From: Motacilla alba alba
Lineage: Eukaryota > Chordata > Aves > Passeriformes > Motacillidae
DNA: 64,000 bases
Assembly (NCBI RefSeq): GCF_015832195.1
Contig: NC_052021.1
Coordinates: forward strand, 29,786,786-29,850,785
Direction of reading: 5' to 3'
Shown: in pieces, positions 48,742-59,303 of the stretch
Layout of the letters: every line of letters starts with the position of its first letter
Numbering within the stretch: position 1 is the stretch's first letter
Made by a program: the position numbers and the translations under genes
Notes under the pieces: model-generated
The model's database searches: none
What the model was told of the DNA's origin: nothing
The model's input: the letters and a program-made list of their open reading frames with translations, nothing else

Positions 48742-51700
48742 TATTATACAAGCTGATGAAACGCACACATAACAATAATCCAAGTGTTGTGCTGAGATCC
48801 TCTCCTGTGCAAACTGCTCAAAGGTTTTCAGACACTGACCATGATGTCCAAGTACCAGTCCCAGGCTAGCAATGAGAAAAACATGAAATCCTGCGTATTT
48901 TAGAACGTGATGATCTTATCCCTCAGGAATTCTCAATGTGCTCTAATGAGAAAGCATTGCCTTCTAAAATACTTCAGAGAAAGCATCGCTTTGTACCTGG
49001 GACTGATGTGAGTGGTTATTCCAGCTGGCCAGCATCATGCCAGTAACTCTTCCCAGCTAGAATGCCTGCTGCTTTGCATGGGGATTTATTGAATGGATTT
49101 ATTTGCACGGGAAGGACAGGCCCAGGTCACAACAAAAAGCGCTCCTGGCAGAAGAGCACCATTGCACTGAAAGATTTTAAAAGTAATAATAACAACTCTG
49201 CTAACCTGACATCTCCTCTTTGTAAATGCATTACTCTCTGCTCACATGCCAGTCTTTGAACAACTCCATTAGCCTTTAGGCAGACTAAAATCCACAGTAT
49301 TTCTTTCCAAGACAAGTCAAAGGTAGAATCAAATAAAAAAGAAATTTTTTTTTTTTGTATCTGCTATTGTCCAAAGGCTTGTACTTGAAACAATTTATTT
49401 TGGAATACAATTTGTGTGATTTTTCCCAGGCACTAGGAAAATCTGAGAAACCTGTTACTGTTTGTGTTCACAGCATCCATCGCTCTCCTGAAGAGTGATG
49501 CTTTACTGCAGCCAGCCAGTTATTGCCTCCTGGAAGGAAGCAGTTATTGCTTCTCATCCCCTGCCCCTGGAAAACTCAACAAGCTCTTTCTGCACCTTTT
49601 ATATTCTGAGAGAGCTGCTGTTCCCTTCCACAGCTGCCTTATATATATTAGCATTATCACTCTACATCACAGCAACTACCCAAACTCCTCCTCTCCCTCT
49701 AAAATTAACAATTCCCTTTCCAGCTCCCAATGGCTACAGACCATCATTGCTGAATGTTGTTCTCCAGCTATTTCTAAACATCTTAAAGTCTTGTGACTTT
49801 GAGAGATGCCATGATTGTGAGAGAGGCTTAGGTTTCTCACAGAACTCTCTTTTTTCCAATGCCAGCTTCTTTAAACATGCATTCAACCACAAAGCACAGC
49901 CTTCTACTCAATTACAGCAGCTGTTTTTTGCAAGTCTACATGTTTCTGTGAAGGATTCAGGGAAATTCTCCTTATTCAGGTCTCCTCTTTATTCACATGA
50001 GCTGCCTAAAACTAATGAATCAGAGCTGAATGTTCTCATAGTTCTAAGTCAGATGAGGAAGACACTGTGTGAATTTAACAGAACACGACCTCAGATGTGG
50101 CAACTTTCCAAACAAGTCAGTGATGTCCCACATGACATGACCAGCAAATACTACCTTTCATTTTGACTGCTCTCTGGCTAACACACTTCTGTGTAGTAAA
50201 CTCAGACAGGAATTGCAAAGATTTGTGGGCTTGCAGACAAAGAACATCCTGAGCAACCCATCCTGACTGATATTTGAAATTCATCTGCTGATTTGCTTCC
50301 TTTCCCCTAGCACTAAAGTGGGACACATACCTTATTGAAAGTCTCTCCTCACCTTGCCATTTATTTCACTGTGGTTTGCTCTGTTCAGAACGTGGCTTTG
50401 AGTCATCCTTCCAAAGTTCAGGATAGTTTTCCAGTGAGCTCCTCAGAAACTCGCTTTGATCCCGGTTTTGGCAGTCAGCTCTTGTCACATATTTCATTTG
50501 TTACTTTAGACCAAAGTCCCCGTCCAAACCAACCCAAGAGCAAAGAGGAGGAACAGCCTCCAAATACGGTCAGAGCTAAGCCAGTTTCTGGAGTAGTTTA
50601 ACACATGGGTGTGCGTAAGAACGAGGAGAACTGGAACAAGTTTTAAATAATGCTCTAAATAGACTGTGGTGAAATGTTCAGCACTTAAAACTAAACAAAA
50701 AATCCTGAAACAGATAAAAGAATAACCATGAGCCTGTCAGCAAATAGAACTGTGCTGATCAACTCCAGCAATAAAATTCTGCTTAAACCCTCTGAAATCA
50801 TATCCAATGAAACAAAGGTTAAGCAAAAGACCCTTATTGAATATTTGGTTTATAAAGAGCTAATAAAGTTTATACCATTAAGCACAAAAGAGGTTTTTTT
50901 CCAAAGCATTTATACCGTACAGTTATAATAAAAATACTTACCAAGAAAACTACTCTTCAGTATCCACCAACTGAATCTCAACTCAGATCACAAAATTCTT
51001 TTGCTTTTAATTAGGATTAGTTCATTTCTCCCCACTATTGATGGATGTTCCTTTCATCAGTCTCTCAACTTCAAATTCACACTATTTCACAGTACTCTGT
51101 GTGTGGATTATGAGGCCAATTACAAGAGGGTCTCAAACAGCAGTCACATTAATCAAGTGAAATGTTACATGCATTGTAGCCAAATATAATCTGGCCACTA
51201 AGAAAAAAATTCATAAAAGCTTTTAAATCTGAAAGTATCAGAAAATAGGAAGTTTTCTATCTGATCCTGGAAATAAAATACAAGCCTGGTATTCACATGC
51301 CATCTTCTTCACAAACGCCAAAAAGCCAAGACCACATCTCACAAAGCATCCACATTTAGTAACATCGTCGTTACAAGCAGTACCCAGAATCTGCTGCAGA
51401 CAGATTTCTACTCTCTTGTCCTTGAGTTATTAAGTAAAAAAAGCAAATTTGATGTTATCCTGTTGGAAAAAGAAGTGCCTGAAGCCACACTAACAAATGG
51501 AGCTGCACTGCAGTTCAACACAAAGGTTTGTATCAATTTTTAGGAAAACCTTACTTCTCCCAGAGCTTACTTTTAACTTTTACAAAAGAGTCTATCAGAT
51601 ACTTTGGCTTTCTGTACATTGGAAAAGAATAATTTGAAGTCTCACAATATATCTTTACAATTTAAAATAGGTAACTGTGGTAGCTTTTGAATCATAACTA

Positions 51701-54700
51701 TAAAATATTGGAGCACACATCTATAAAGGAATTAAAACTATAAATTGCATGAACACTTCAAATTGTTTCTTGTTATAGAAGTTTAATTATTTTGTTTAAA
51801 ATAGCATGTAAAAACTCCTTAAAAATAGCATATTTAAAATGCTTATCCAAATGCAATTGCTATGCACAAGGCAAGACTTTTCTTTATAAAAAACCCTGAC
51901 ATTTTGTATTTTGTGCTTCAGTGTTCCTTAAAAATAAGAACTAAGTAATCTACAATTAGCAAAATATAAGCATATTTAAGCTATGAATTATAAGTTAATG
52001 AAATAAGCTGCTTTAATGGGAAAACATTTTATTAGGAAATGGAAAATACTCATAGCTGGAGAGTCAGCAGTTGCTTTTAAAGGATGCAATTAAGCTGCCA
52101 TTATTTTGGCACAGCTCTGGTCTCAAAGAGGCAGATTTTCCCAATGCATTGTAGAAGTCCTTGGCAAATTACACAGTATTCATTAAATTTAAATGGAGAC
52201 CCTTGATGTCTCCTGTAAAGATGTCCCAGGGAGTCAATTTTCAAGGAATTCATAATGTGAGCAGCAAGTTATCGGAGAAGGAGACACTCAGCACCTTGGA
52301 AGGCCCCAGATGAATGATTTAGAGGAGGCGATATGACACATTTTGGCCACTCCACAGGACCCTGAGCCAGACACCCACTTCAAGTAACAGCAGAGGAAAC
52401 CTGGCCAGCCACATGCTGCACACCCAAAGTTTCCTCAGACACTTCCTAACTTTCCTTGGAATGTGGTTTGTTCAATCCCTGAATTTAATACCAAGTGTCA
52501 GCAAGGCTGAAAAAGCAAAAGTGACAGCGCTGCTTCTGCCCAACACCTGTCCCGCATCTAAAACTTTGAGACTTCATCCCTCTGATAAACTCCCACTTTT
52601 TGGAGGTTTTCACCCTGCCAATAATCTTGTTAGTAAGGGATGCTGTGTTACCTCTTCCTACTATCAACAGAACCTGGCTCATGCTGGGCAAACAGATCCC
52701 TCAAAATCAGACTTCTAGCCCTACCAACCTTTTATTGTTGGGTTTTTTGGATCCCAGCAATGGAATCTCTCCTGTGTTGTTTCTACTCATTCCCTGCATG
52801 TCACACAGCAGACACTGTTTGGGCTGAAACAAACAAAATACATCCCACAAAGTTTCTCCCCTTTTTAGTATTCAGCTTCATTTAAACGTTGCATGGCCCT
52901 AAAACCTTTTTAAGCTGCTTACTTTTAAAGTATAAACATGTCAGTGTTTAGCCATGGAGGGTACTTTTCTGTCCTAAATCATCATCCATTTATCAAAGAC
53001 TGATCTACATTACTAAATGCTGTAAAAACACATTATAAATACATTGCAATAATCCCCATGTAATAGCCACTGGCTTCCAGCACTGAAAATACTGATATTT
53101 ATATAAACATTACACAACCAATGCTACACAGTTTCCAGGCTGGGCTGCACTCAGTGTGGTAGCCTTCTCTCATAATTACTCAGTAAGTAGTACAGAAAAA
53201 AAGCTTCCTTTAGCAGATAGTCTTATTCCTATCTCTTATAAAATGGCACTATTACAAAACAATCCAACAAAATAATCCAATTTCTAATTAATTAATCCAG
53301 AAAAAGAGATGCATTTTTTAATCATCATTATTTATAACTTTACAAACATGCCCAGTGTTACACAAAAGGGCAGCATATCCCAAGTGAGCTGCAGCCAGAA
53401 CTTGCACAACACTCCCATAAAAACAAATCAAAATAGGGAAATGAAATCCTGATTTTTATTCTGTGGTTCCATAAAAAAAAAAACCAACTTCAATAAGTGC
53501 AACTGGAGAGAGAATTGTCCTTAATGATACTTCTAGTCTACATCTAATTTCAATAATTCTTTAACTGCTAAACTATATTTAAAATATCCTTGAAAACCTT
53601 TATTATGGGGTTGAGATGGTTAGTAATGACAACTGCAAAGACAACTTCATGCTGGGGAAACTGGAAACTGTTTCATCCAGTTGGGCTCTCATATCAGCAA
53701 TAGGCTTGTGGCTGGTATCAGCTAACAAACATTATGCCTCTGAGGGAGGGAAATGGTGTGGCTCCCTTTTCTAAGGGGCACAGGAGCTGAGATTAGTTAC
53801 CAGATGTAAATTACAGATGGAAACTGGTATTTCACAGGCAGTGTGGTGCTTTCCCCTCCTGTCCTCATTCCTCACACACCAAGACAGCTGCAAAACCTGC
53901 GAGCCATGGGGAGACACAGCTGATGGGATCTGCTGTGTAACACCACCTGTGGAAGCCCATGGACAGCTCACAAACTGGCTGTGATTTCCCACAACCACCA
54001 CATTTCACCTCTAAGAGAAGAACCCCTTCAAAGTCCACAGATGTCTTGACAAAGGGCCGGCGCACAGAGCAAATTAACTGTGAGGAATCACATCCCTGTG
54101 GAATTCAAAGCTTCAAGAAACTGGGTGGAAGATTCACAATGTTCTTCTCCCAAACCAGGACTGCTCTCCATACCTCTTCACCATCCAGAAAACCTGCTGT
54201 TGTCAGAGGACACACTTTGCTGTTTTGATGCTTCATGGAAAAGGAGAAAAACTCGTGGGAGCATTGAAAAAAATACTTCTGGGTGATGGGGGAGGCTGCT
54301 CCAGTTTTCTGTCATTCTGGTTGGATTTTTATTTTATTAAGAGAAATATGTTTTCCATATCAGAATTTGCACAGTGTTTGTTCTCATGCTAAATGCTGCT
54401 CTGGCCTGCAGTGCCAAACATCTCCTGGTAATATTTACACAGCCATGGCATCAGAGGACTAGTGCATTTAAAGACATTGCAGATACCACCCTAAAAAAAG
54501 ACATACAGATTAGGACATTTAAGACTGCACCATTTTTTTTTCACTAATTCGAAGTTCTGGACACTACTGAAAAGACTTCCCTTAATGGCTACCCTGCAAA
54601 CATCTGGCATATTCATTTAGAGCTGTCCCTAAGGAAATACCCCTCTCTGTGGTCTGAGAGCCTTAACACCGTGGAGTTTAGGAGTCACATGCTTTGCATA

Positions 54701-54739
54701 ACAGATTAATGTCACAATTCAATAAATACTGCAGTAGTG
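48742..54739. other. Intergenic, downstream of RAB11FIP2
   Basis: The interval between the last CR1 copy and the presumed 3' end of RAB11FIP2. It contains the longest open frame in the window (49495-50166, plus strand, 223 codons), which I list as a finding rather than a gene. AT-rich low-repeat sequence occupies about 51.5-53.4 kb. No other gene was recognised. Confidence 0.5.
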
Positions 54740-54750
54740 CATTGTGGTGC

Positions 54751-54780
54751 TTTATTAGTGTCAGACATGCAATATTTATT
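54751..54780 (-). terminator. Tandem distal poly(A) signals for RAB11FIP2
   Basis: Two AATAAA hexamers on the minus strand (54775-54780 and 54751-54756) are 24 nt apart. Cleavage from them would fall at about 54.72-54.76 kb. The sequence just beyond on the minus strand includes TTGTGACATT, a modest GT-rich downstream element. This is the last good pair before the sequence changes to ordinary intergenic DNA. A single AATAAA is common by chance in AT-rich DNA. The tandem arrangement and the position about 4.3 kb after the stop are the supporting points. Confidence 0.45.
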
Positions 54781-57700
54781 TAATGAACAGAAATTAAAAT
54801 ATTAACATTTTCATCAAATTAAAAGATCTGAAGTTGCAATAATGGAACAAAAATAAAGTTTTTCATGCATTCTAAGTTTATAGTTCTCACAAGTGCATAT
54901 AGTTATGATTCTGTACCATTACTAAATGTAGACAAACTACCATTGATTGCACAAGACAAAATAAACCCCTAAGTTATAAGTAGTGATCCTATCTTTTACA
55001 GACTTCCTATATAACCTGGATCTTCAGCTTTTTATAATACACTGTAATACATCTGGAAGCTTCTAAGATCAATAGGAATGGCTCGACCACTTGTAACATA
55101 CAATGGCTTCCTCAACGTAGAAATTATAAAAGATAAAGCAAATGCCCACCATGCTTTAGGAGACTGTGACCTTTTCAACAGAAACAAATCTCAAACCCCT
55201 TCATAAACAGATTAAAGTGCTACCTATTGCATATTAAATACTTCCAGTGACTGTATTGAAATTTTTAAGTTACAAATCCCTGAAAATAGGGTTTCCTACC
55301 GAAAGTGCTGACAGACCCTTAAATCATGAACACAGCAGAGCTATAATCCTTCAGCAAGTACTTCAAAGAAGGGGAAGTTAGTCAACACGCTCTAAATTCA
55401 CCATTGTCAAAGCCCAGCTAACGCCTCTATCGTATCTACAACAGCAATGGTACAAAGAGCAGAAAAGCATCAGCTCACTTTACATACTTGATGTAGGACA
55501 ATAATCTTTCTTTAAAGCTGGAAGCATAAACAAACTCCCAGTGCAGCAGTAAACACGTTAAGATAGCAGTTCTGTTTGTTTTAAGATGCATCCAAGAAAG
55601 GGCATCCTATACAGAAAGAAATGCAGAAGTCATCTAATGAGCACGATTTTCATCAGGTCCCCAAATCATGAAGCCTTTCTAAATACAAGGCAGCATTTCC
55701 ACAGCTGGAAAATTACAAATAGTTCTTGACACAGAGCCAACAGCAATAAATGCAGTTATAATCCAGAGAGAATGCTACATTCATTAGGAGGTGGAAAACC
55801 AAGCTAAACTTAAAATACAGCAGCAAGAGGTAACATACATAAATATTAAACATCCTTCTTGAATGGCAGAAAGTTTACATTTCTGACTTACAACATTAAA
55901 GTATGGCCTTCATATTTGTCCTTTTAAGTAAGCAAAATACATGGCGGAGCTGTTTCAAAGGATAATTTCAAAATATAGTGCATGCATGGATGAGCTCCTA
56001 TGCTAATTTAGGAGAGAAAATATCAAAATAATATGGAGATGTTTAAAATTTTCATCCCTATATTTTAAAGGGCAAGAAAGACTGACCACAAGTGGCAAGT
56101 TTTTATGGGTTTAAAATGATCTGCAAGAGAGTCTACAATTTTATCCTATGGGAAAAACAGAACTTCCTTTGTTTTCGATATAAAAATTACTCTGTATGAG
56201 AAGTTTTCATTTGAAAGCTGCATGGTTCAAAAAATACACGTGGTGTAAAGATGCTTTTTAAAAATAATCTCAGAATATAGGAAAACATTAAAATTTTCCT
56301 TCTAAGCAGAAAATGATGTGTATGTAATCTTTCAAGAATTGCTCCAAAAGTAGCCTGTATTTTTACCTATAAACTCTATAAAAATGTCTTCATCATTTTA
56401 ATGTACCATTCTGCCTCTCAGTAACTTTACCTTTTCCTAAATTGCATTTGTTGTTCTCTCTTATTTCTTGACAAATTGTTAGAAACAAAAGGTGCTTTTA
56501 TTCACTCAGAGATCAGATAAAGACTAGATAGCACATTCAAAGCTTCACTAAATTTCTTCACTAATGCACAAAAATTGATCTTTTCGCTACCTTTAATCTG
56601 CTTATCGTTCTTGGTATGCAAATATGTCAAATGATCTGCTTTTAGTCAATTATGCAGTTTGATATTCTACATTTACATTCTAAAAGAAGTGATTTCAGAG
56701 GTGCTAAATATAGTAGAGTTTCATTTTAATAATTATAAGTTGGCTTGCATGTGAGAAGTCACTGGAGCACATTCTCTGGTTAGTGCAGTTGTTAATCCTC
56801 ACTGGTGTGGGTGATTTAAGCACTGTGGATCCTAGAGATGGTCTCATATCAGCTGAAAATGACTGTGGAATTCAAAACTGTTGCAGAACATTTCCCCATC
56901 AACAACAGGAGAAAACGCTGGCTTCGGCCAAGCATTTGAAAATGTTTAAGAACTTTCAAGGAAATACTGAGTAACTGAAATACATCTTGGTGTAATTAGA
57001 AAGTGAAAACCTAATTGAGTGTAAACCCCAACTTCTATCAGCAAACATACCATGAACTAGTACATAACCTTTGGCACTTTGAATGCATTACAACAAATTT
57101 ACAGTCATCGAGATCTTAAGTGGGTCAAAGAACATTCACGTGGTTTCTGAGGTACCAAACTTGATACATCCTCAGGCTGACAAAAGAGAGTGAGACTGCC
57201 TGGTGTGGGATGGATTTCTGCAGTACAAACACAAACGCAGAGCTCTACAGCTGGGCAGGGCTGGGATCTCTCAGGATCCATCCAGGCACAGGAATCCACA
57301 CTAAATGATCCCACTGGTGGGTGGGAACTCTGGCTGCACACATTTTAGGGACAGTGCTAAATGGGGATTGGGAGGTAGCTGCTAAATAAAAGAAGAAAAT
57401 AAAGGAGAAAAAGCCAAAAATAAGTAAAGGAAATCTGAGAATATTTGTACAAAGAATTTTTTTTTTGTAACTAGAATACTTCTGTGCTGTCCTACAATAC
57501 TAATGATGTCAAAAACAGTCAGAACTTTCTCAACCCTTCCACATATAAGTATTCAAAATATTATCAAAATTCTGCAGTTTTAAAAACAAAAATGTATTAA
57601 AATCTTTTACAACAACAACAAAAATTGGAATTTAATTTCAAGCTTTTTTGGTCACCTCAGCAGCAGCCATGCCATGGTGCTGTAAAAAAACCCAACAGAT

Positions 57701-58803
57701 CAGGTGCAGAAAGAGAGGAAAAGACAATTATCTTAGATCCAAATCTAAAATATTCTCTGTACATGTTTTAAATAACATTTTACTGTTTCACAGCAACAGA
57801 AAATCCAAGTAAGACTCTTATTAAGGAAATCAAAATTAAAATCTATTCATCTTAATATTCTGAGGGTTCTCCTACAGTATTTTCCATTATACCTTCATCA
57901 CTATATTTTCCAATCCATTGAGAAACAGACCCTTTTTTATACATCATTTTATGAACAACTATTAAATGATCAGGAAGATATTTACTACATTCTTCTTTCA
58001 TTTGTCTCTGTGAGAACTGACTTTTGAACTATTTACATGGAATACAGACATTTTTAATGAAAAGCCTAAGTACTCTACATGTGTTTAAGCAACATGGCCT
58101 ATTTCTAAAGGCATATACTTCGTTGTCATAAGATTTAAAAAGTTAAGACACATTTACCATGTAAAACTCAACCTTAAATTGATTTATCGTGTCTATTTAA
58201 ATCAGCCCCTCCATTTCTGCTACATTTTCATGGCAGTAGATTTTGACTGAACAGATGTATTCATTTCTTTATTCCATACTTGAGTTCTCAGTTGTACCTC
58301 TGACTCTGTGAACACGGTTCAAAGTACTTTTAACACATGAAAAGGCATGCAGTAACTTCATACAAAAAGATCCTCAAAACAACTTTATGTCATGAGCTCA
58401 CTACCAAAGTTCACTCATTATACACAAAATTCAGCATTTAAGTGTAAAATAACTGGTTCCAGCATGTGCCACGACAGAAATGGCACAGGGTTTTTTTTTT
58501 TTTACATTGTTATATAAAAAGCACATTGTATAGAATACAGCATTTACTCTGCAAGGATTGTGCATCACTGTTTTCCTCTAATATGTGCAGGACTGCATTC
58601 CATTGCAACAAACCACACTTAGGTTTAGTAGAGTACTACACTGGATTGAAAACAGTGGTTTTGATGGCATGCTGTAAAAAAAGAATCAATATATTTGCCT
58701 AATACCAATAATCATCCAAGAAAACATTCATAACAGCACAGGCTTCTCTGTTGAAACTGCCACATGGTGAACACTAAGCTATTATATAAACTGCATGGAC
58801 ATA

Positions 58804-58809
58804 TTTATT
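58804..58809 (-). terminator. Proximal poly(A) signal candidate
   Basis: A minus-strand AATAAA lies about 270 nt after the RAB11FIP2 stop codon. Use of this site would give a very short 3' UTR lacking the rest of the 4.3-kb region. No transcript evidence is available, and the hexamer alone is weak support. Confidence 0.25.
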
Positions 58810-59075
58810 ATGTATTATTAACTCTATTTTAAGTATTCTGTACCTAAAGGTATTTTCAAAAAGAAAAAGAAAAGTTATCTAAGTAATTTAACATAAAACA
58901 ACTTTTGGCAGCCCCTGCTAGTGTTTGGATTAAAAAAAAAAAAGGAAAAAACCCACACCATTGTCCCTCCTCCCCATTTCGCTGGAATTTCTTAGGAGAA
59001 AAGGAATGAAGAGAAGACAAAATATTAAAGTGTGATCTCCTTCCACAAATGCATCCAGCAGAAAGTAGCACTATC

Positions 59076-59303
59076 TCAGCTTTTGGAAAATTTGCCAGCT
59101 TTCCGAGAAGGTTCATATGGCACTCTGAGAATACTGGGGGTCTCCTCCATCACTCGGACCAGCAGATTGTCAATGTAATCCTCGAGCTCACGGATGTGGG
59201 TGTCCTTCTTCTTGAGCTGCTCCTTGTGTTTCACCAGCTCCTGCAGAACCTCCTCATAAGTGAGGTTTCGGTATCCTGCAGTGGCATCGAAAGGATTTCC
59301 TTC
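59076..59303 (-). CDS. RAB11FIP2: RAB11FIP2 terminal coding exon (Rab11-binding domain)
   Basis: This is the last coding exon of Rab11 family-interacting protein 2, a class I FIP adaptor that links Rab11 GTPase on recycling endosomes to motors such as myosin Vb. Read on the minus strand, a pyrimidine-rich acceptor ending in CTGCAG precedes 75 codons and a TGA. The peptide starts EGNPFDATAGYR. It then forms a charged coiled coil (about residues 17-44) and the class I Rab11-binding core ELEDYIDNLLVRVMEE (about residues 39-54), and ends in a basic tail, PYEPSRKAGKFSKS. The tyrosine, isoleucine and aspartate of the YID motif, which contact Rab11 in known FIP structures, are intact. The GYR-x-LTYEEVLQEL lead-in and the PYEPSRKAGKF tail favour FIP2 over FIP1 or FIP5. 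The exon begins in phase 0, so it joins in frame to the 46-nt exon upstream. The N-terminal C2 domain and the middle of the protein are outside the window. Confidence 0.92.
   Translation of the reverse strand, partial: EGNPFDATAGYRNLTYEEVLQELVKHKEQLKKKDTHIRELEDYIDNLLVRVMEETPSILRVPYEPSRKAGKFSKS

Larger units (their letters stand above)
54740..59075 (-). other. RAB11FIP2: Putative 3' UTR of RAB11FIP2
   Basis: About 4.3 kb of AT-rich sequence follows the stop codon on the minus strand. It has no recognisable transposon copy and only short A/T homopolymers. Minus-strand AATAAA hexamers lie at 58804-58809, 58268-58273, 56497-56502, 54775-54780 and 54751-54756. The last two form a tandem pair with a moderately GT-rich stretch beyond them, so I place the distal end near 54.74 kb. 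A long 3' UTR of several kilobases is known for mammalian RAB11FIP2. A Pumilio-type element (TGTAAATA on the minus strand, 58030-58037) and an 8-mer matching the miR-96 seed (GTGCCAAA, 57070-57077) are present, but motifs this short can arise by chance. The exact end and the use of proximal sites need transcript data. Confidence 0.55.
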
